Position numbers and translations under genes: made by a program
Notes under the pieces: model-generated
Told to the model about the DNA's origin: nothing
Database searches by the model: none
What the model saw: only the letters and a program-made list of their open reading frames with translations
Origin: an uncultured Oscillibacter sp.
GTDB taxonomy: Bacteria; Bacillota; Clostridia; Oscillospirales; Oscillospiraceae
Direction of reading: 5' to 3'
Assembly: GCA_910576845.1 (NCBI GenBank)
Contig: CAJTJA010000015.1
Coordinates: 33,399-40,743, forward strand
DNA: 7,345 bases
In this document: piece after piece, positions 6,522 through 7,345 of the stretch
Position numbering within the stretch: position 1 is the stretch's first letter
Layout of the letters: each line of letters begins with the position of its first letter

Positions 6522-6730
6522 ATGAAAGCGGGCACCCGCTTTCACGATTTCTTAAAGAAATCGCCGCCCTCCGGGCCTTCTGCCGGGCGGGCCGCGAGCC
6601 CTGTCTCAGGCTGCCGGCAAAGCGCCGCTTCTTCCTGCGCCTGGGCCGGAAAAAGGAGCTCCTCACCCCCCAGGAAATCCAGGACTGTTACCGCCGGGTG
6701 GACTTCACGCCGCCCGGTGCGGAGGCTTGA
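6522..6730 (+). CDS. Short coding-like ORF of unknown function, possibly frameshifted
   Basis: From about 6564 to the TGA at 6728-6730 one frame has strongly GC-biased third positions, like neighbouring genes, and codes plausible helices (ALRAFCRAGREP, KRRFFLRLGRKKELLTPQE, IQDCYRRVDFTPP). Upstream in that frame there is no ATG or GTG after the promoter; the frame is open back to a TTG at 6464 but with AT-rich third positions and no ribosome binding site. The ATG at 6522 lies in another frame and starts MKAGTRFHDFLKK. Joining the two with one extra base near 6557 would give MKAGTRFHDFLKEIAAL and a 69-residue protein. Either the gene is broken, its start is unconventional, or the leading part is not coding. 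I do not recognise the family. It is transcribed away from the portal operon. Confidence 0.4.
6523..6563. repeat. Two abutting palindromes (site 2)
   Basis: The first has 10-nt arms, TGAAAGCGGG (6523-6532) and CCCGCTTTCA (6535-6544), around CA. The second starts on the very next base with 9-nt arms, CGATTTCTT (6545-6553) and AAGAAATCG (6555-6563), around A. They lie about 25 nt after the inferred transcription start of the promoter at 6464-6492 and cover the start of the short ORF. Confidence 0.8.
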
Positions 6731-6755
6731 CAGCCTCTTTCCGGCATAGTATAGC
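6727..6755 (+). promoter_or_regulatory. Promoter TTGACA-N17-TATAGC for the leader and SGNH-like gene
   Basis: A perfect -35 TTGACA (6727-6732), overlapping the stop codon of the short ORF, and a -10 TATAGC (6750-6755) have the ideal 17-nt spacing. A small inverted repeat, CCGGC (6741-6745) and GCCGG (6754-6758), lies across the -10. No other convincing promoter is seen before the gene at 6981. Confidence 0.55.
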
Positions 6756-6898
6756 CGGCACAGCAGAAGCCCGCGGATGCTTTACAAATTATCTGAGCAT
6801 CCGTTTCCGGTCTTCCGGCTGCAAAGCCCGCCGTAATTAACTGCGAAGTCCAAGCCGGAGCCGCTTGCAGCGGCTTCCGGCATCGAACAAATATATAT

Positions 6899-6927
6899 AA
6901 AGGCACGGGTACCCGTGCCTTTTTCTG
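6899..6927 (+). terminator. Intrinsic terminator-like hairpin in the leader
   Basis: Arms AAAGGCACGGGT (6899-6910) and ACCCGTGCCTTT (6911-6922) form a perfect 24-bp palindrome, preceded by an AT-rich run and followed by further T residues, the usual shape of an intrinsic terminator. It ends about 55 nt before the start codon of the next gene, so it either terminates the short-ORF transcript or acts as an attenuator. Confidence 0.65.
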
Positions 6928-6942
6928 GGATATCCCAGAAAA
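6899..6942. repeat. Two abutting perfect palindromes (site 3)
   Basis: The 24-bp palindrome 6899-6922 is followed, sharing TT, by a 22-bp perfect palindrome 6921-6942 with left half TTTTCTGGGAT and right half ATCCCAGAAAA. This is the same two-hairpin layout as at 1944-1989 and 6523-6563, with unrelated sequence. Confidence 0.8.
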
Positions 6943-6966
6943 TCAACTTCTTTTTTCATTTTTTCG

Positions 6967-6973
6967 AAAGGAG
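6967..6973 (+). promoter_or_regulatory. Ribosome binding site (AAAGGAG) favouring GTG at 6981
   Basis: AAAGGAG ends 7 nt before the GTG at 6981 but only 1 nt before an in-frame ATG at 6975 (ATG CCT GTG), so GTG is the better start. Confidence 0.65.
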
Positions 6974-6980
6974 CATGCCT

Positions 6981-7345
6981 GTGAAAAAATTGATTTTTAA
7001 AGTCCTCCTGCTCCTTTTGACCGCCGGCGCGCTTCTCCGTGCGGGGGGCGAGGCGTATAAACGGACCACCGCCTGGGAAAACCTGGAGCGGACGGAAAAC
7101 ACGGAAAAATTCCGCGATATGCCGGAGGTCATCGACGTGGCCGCCTTCGGTCCGTCCCACGGCCGGGACGCCTTTCAATCCGCGCCGGAGGGCAGCGTTC
7201 TGTTCAACTTCTGCCTGTCCTCCCAGACGCCGGAATATGACCTGCGGCTGATGCGGCAGTATCAGGACCATATCCGCCCCGGCGCGCTGGTCCTCCTGAC
7301 CCTCAGCCCGACATATCCCTTCTACCTTCAGACGGAGGAGGGCTT
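6981..7345 (+). CDS. Membrane-anchored SGNH/AlgX-like protein, 3' end outside window
   Basis: The visible 121 residues begin with a Lys-Lys n-region and a hydrophobic segment (IFKVLLLLLTAG, about 4-15) that should anchor or export the protein. Then comes a short charged region and the sequence DVAAFGPSHGRDAF, with G57-P58-S59-H60 in the place of the GxSH nucleophile motif seen in SGNH-like proteins of the AlgX/AlgJ type. The following FNFCLSSQTPEYDLRLMRQY and PGALVLLTLSP fit the alternating strand-helix pattern of that fold. Related proteins often O-acetylate or otherwise finish exopolysaccharides outside the cell together with an MBOAT protein, none of which is visible here. The start is GTG, decided by the ribosome binding site. 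The catalytic Asp/His region lies beyond the window, so enzyme status is open. Confidence 0.65.
   Translation, partial: MKKLIFKVLLLLLTAGALLRAGGEAYKRTTAWENLERTENTEKFRDMPEVIDVAAFGPSHGRDAFQSAPEGSVLFNFCLSSQTPEYDLRLMRQYQDHIRPGALVLLTLSPTYPFYLQTEEG

Larger units (their letters stand above)
6762..6980 (+). promoter_or_regulatory. Structured 5' leader of the SGNH-like gene, attenuator candidate
   Basis: This 219-nt stretch has no convincing ORF but several foldable segments: CGGATGCT (6774-6781) with AGCATCCG (6796-6803); GCCGGAGCCGCT (6854-6865) with AGCGGCTTCCGGC (6869-6881), one bulged base; the terminator-like palindrome 6899-6922 with its T-run; and the palindrome 6921-6942. CCGGCTGCAAAGC (about 6815-6827) can also pair, with bulges, with GCTTGCAGCGG (6863-6873), competing with the second hairpin. 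No known riboswitch class is recognised. Regulation is inferred only from layout: promoter, folds, terminator, then ribosome binding site. Confidence 0.4.

Noticed and set aside
5119..6525. Long + strand open frame opposite the portal gene
   Set aside because: Antisense to a clearly recognised portal protein; composition is rich in Gln, Gly, Pro and Arg with no domain, and it has no supporting ribosome binding site.
3160..6530. Attachment-site repeats bounding the phage block
   Set aside because: I compared T-rich and GC-rich stretches near both ends and found no convincing direct repeat, and no integrase or tRNA gene is present.
6564..6590. Third hairpin (CCGCCC with GGGCGG) after the palindrome pair at site 2
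   Set aside because: Only six GC pairs with a 15-nt loop in very GC-rich coding-like sequence; expected by chance.
6815..6881. GCAAAGCC followed by a GC hairpin, resembling part of a c-di-GMP-I (GEMM) riboswitch
   Set aside because: The other conserved parts (the upstream AAACC segment, the GAAA tetraloop stem and the correctly placed second stem) are missing, so only a short chance match remains.
1..7345. CRISPR arrays, tRNA or rRNA genes, insertion sequences
   Set aside because: No regularly spaced repeats, cloverleaf-like sequence, rRNA stretch or transposase reading frame was seen on either strand.

Overview
The window looks like chromosomal DNA from a GC-rich anaerobic Clostridia, probably an Oscillospiraceae-type gut Firmicute. 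The reasons are strong AGGAGG-type ribosome binding sites, very GC-rich third codon positions, a Bacillota-style lipoprotein signal, and prophage genes of the SPP1/Firmicutes type. The taxon is inferred from style, not from a marker gene.

Left part (3-3080, + strand): two extracytoplasmic proteins in tandem. The first is a lipoprotein with a clear D-glucuronyl C5-epimerase C-terminal domain. The second is a secreted or anchored protein with a beta-rich N-terminal half and a helical, probably (alpha/alpha) toroid, C-terminal half. Together they suggest processing of a uronic-acid-containing surface polysaccharide. The second gene carries two abutting perfect palindromes inside its reading frame.

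Middle part (3212-6366, - strand): five tightly packed phage structural genes, in transcription order an SPP1-type portal protein, a short DUF4355/scaffold-like protein, a tail-collar/beta-helix fibre protein, a 104-residue tail-associated protein and a 52-residue protein. Overlaps are of the ATGA type or gaps are short, ribosome binding sites are good, and all frames are open. No terminase, major capsid, tail tube or tape-measure gene lies between them. A strong GC hairpin (3167-3195) separates this operon from the convergent polysaccharide genes.

Right part (6370-7345, mostly + strand): a symmetric promoter region, a short coding-like ORF that may be frameshifted, a second pair of abutting palindromes, a consensus promoter (TTGACA-N17-TATAGC), and a leader of about 220 nt. 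The leader ends in a terminator-like hairpin directly followed by another palindrome. After it begins a membrane-anchored SGNH/AlgX-like protein that runs off the window. This protein could belong with the polysaccharide genes on the left, which would make the phage block an insert in a surface-glycan locus.

The most interesting signals are the capsid-less portal-scaffold-fibre operon, the three sites with the same double-palindrome architecture but unrelated sequences, and the possible attenuator leader before the SGNH gene.
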